Below are positions 63,388 to 64,000 of a stretch of 64,000 bases of DNA, in pieces; position 1 is the stretch's first letter; each line of letters starts with the position of its first letter. Position numbers and translations under genes: made by a program. Under the pieces are notes generated by a model. It ran no database searches, was not told the DNA's origin, and saw only the letters and a list, made by a program, of their open reading frames with translations. The DNA is from Hyphomicrobiales bacterium (GTDB taxonomy: Bacteria; Pseudomonadota; Alphaproteobacteria; Rhizobiales; Rhizobiaceae): contig JAJFHV010000010.1 in assembly GCA_021775415.1 (NCBI GenBank), forward strand, positions 62,001-126,000, written 5' to 3'.

Positions 63388-64000
63388 ATGCACAACATCA
63401 AGGTTTTCCCATCCTTTGAATCTCCACCAAATGCCAGTGAAGAAGATAAAAAATTCCTGAGCGAGTTACGACGGCTCAAGCTCGCCAATCTTGCACTTTA
63501 TGTAAATTTTTCGTTGATCGACTATCGGAGAGACAATCCGGATACCACTCATTTTCTGACGTACCCGATGACTTGGATTACCGAATATGTGCGACACCAA
63601 TACAACGATATCGATCCGTTACTGCGCATGGATTACCGACAGTTGTCTTACGCTGACTGGATGGACCTGCAACTTGAACCGCGGGTTCAGGAAATGTTTT
63701 ACAAATTTCAACAATTCGGGCTGGGCATCAATGGCCTGACTGTGGTCAATAATATGGGTAACAAGAAATTCGGCATTCTTGGCATGACATTTGATGTGGC
63801 CGAATCCGAGTGGTCTGAATTCAAAGCCGCAAACATGGAGACTTATCGCTTCCAGATCGATCAATTGTGTGACCGCTATATTGAAATTTACCATGGCAAG
63901 CCGCAAGACATCCACAAGATCACACCAAGAGAAGCAGAATGCCTCTATTGGGTGGCGATTGGACAGACAGATGACCAGATCGCCAATACTCTGAACATCG
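63388..64000 (+). CDS. LuxR-type acyl-homoserine-lactone receptor, C-terminal part missing
   Basis: Two hundred and four residues are visible before the right edge. The N-terminal autoinducer domain has Trp63, Tyr67, Asp76, Pro77 and Trp91, the five pocket residues of TraR (57, 61, 70, 71 and 85) with identical spacing. The helix-turn-helix begins at about residue 178 (KITPREAECLYWVAIGQTDDQIANTLNI) and is cut. It is therefore a true lactone-type receptor. ATG 63388 follows radC by ten bases with GAGGT as ribosome site. Whether a luxI synthase lies beyond the edge is unknown. Confidence 0.9.
   Translation, partial: MHNIKVFPSFESPPNASEEDKKFLSELRRLKLANLALYVNFSLIDYRRDNPDTTHFLTYPMTWITEYVRHQYNDIDPLLRMDYRQLSYADWMDLQLEPRVQEMFYKFQQFGLGINGLTVVNNMGNKKFGILGMTFDVAESEWSEFKAANMETYRFQIDQLCDRYIEIYHGKPQDIHKITPREAECLYWVAIGQTDDQIANTLNI

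Noticed and set aside
1-64000. tRNA genes, CRISPR arrays and insertion sequences
   Set aside because: No cloverleaf-type sequence with a GTTCRANNC arm, no regular spaced repeats and no transposase motif were found by reading; a tRNAscan or ISfinder run would settle this.

Overview
This is a stretch of chromosome from an alphaproteobacterium, most likely of the order Hyphomicrobiales (Rhizobiales). The inference rests on protein character and gene order: ppx-ppk-hdaA-AI-2E permease facing purM-purN, uvrC-pgsA-moaD-moaE, pepA divergent from lptF-lptG-lptD-surA-pdxA-rsmA, and fabD-fabG-acpP-fabF-mltG-yicC-gmk. By eye the base composition is moderate, close to half G+C. No rRNA, tRNA, insertion sequence, phage gene or CRISPR array was seen.

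Layout. 1-4672: a ParA-like ATPase cut by the left edge, then RDD, GFA, bpt, EamA, GST and zinc-ribbon membrane genes. 4690-10470: parC, the DUF2207/LemA pair and a DUF4142/cupredoxin pair, all leftward. 10674-18083: an AraC regulator, a secreted esterase, GNAT, aspS, a probably leaderless rnd and a class III cyclase. 18084-25690: a long leader before a DEAD-box helicase, then ppx, ppk, hdaA and an AI-2E permease. 25804-35430: purMN, two secreted proteins including a GH25 lysozyme, an AIM24 protein, an outer-membrane barrel protein behind a small glycine-riboswitch-like leader, a Ca2+/Na+ antiporter, uvrC, pgsA and moaDE.

35442-41181 is the accessory part. It holds a GntR regulator divergent from an orphan polyamine-type binding protein, a 55-residue secreted peptide between strong hairpins, an unrecognised secreted protein, a 53-residue DUF1127 protein divergent from a LysR regulator with a perfect 8-bp operator-like palindrome at its start, an unknown helical protein and a LuxR-type regulator. 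41442-47725 carries ndk, an ABC-F ATPase, holC and pepA, with three uncharacterised genes inserted among them. 48088-55903 is the outer-membrane biogenesis operon, in which SurA appears to be a lipoprotein. 55914-62441 is the fatty-acid and cell-wall block on the other strand. 62649-64000 has radC tightly followed by a true acyl-homoserine-lactone-type LuxR receptor, cut by the right edge.

Most of the window is conserved housekeeping. The signals most worth a second look are the compact glycine-riboswitch-like leader at 30771-30818, the secreted-protein and hairpin cluster at 36439-38643, the DUF1127/LysR pair at 38678-39892, and three stacked hairpins between fabD and radC at 62531-62621. 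No searches or folding calculations were run; all family calls come from reading motifs.
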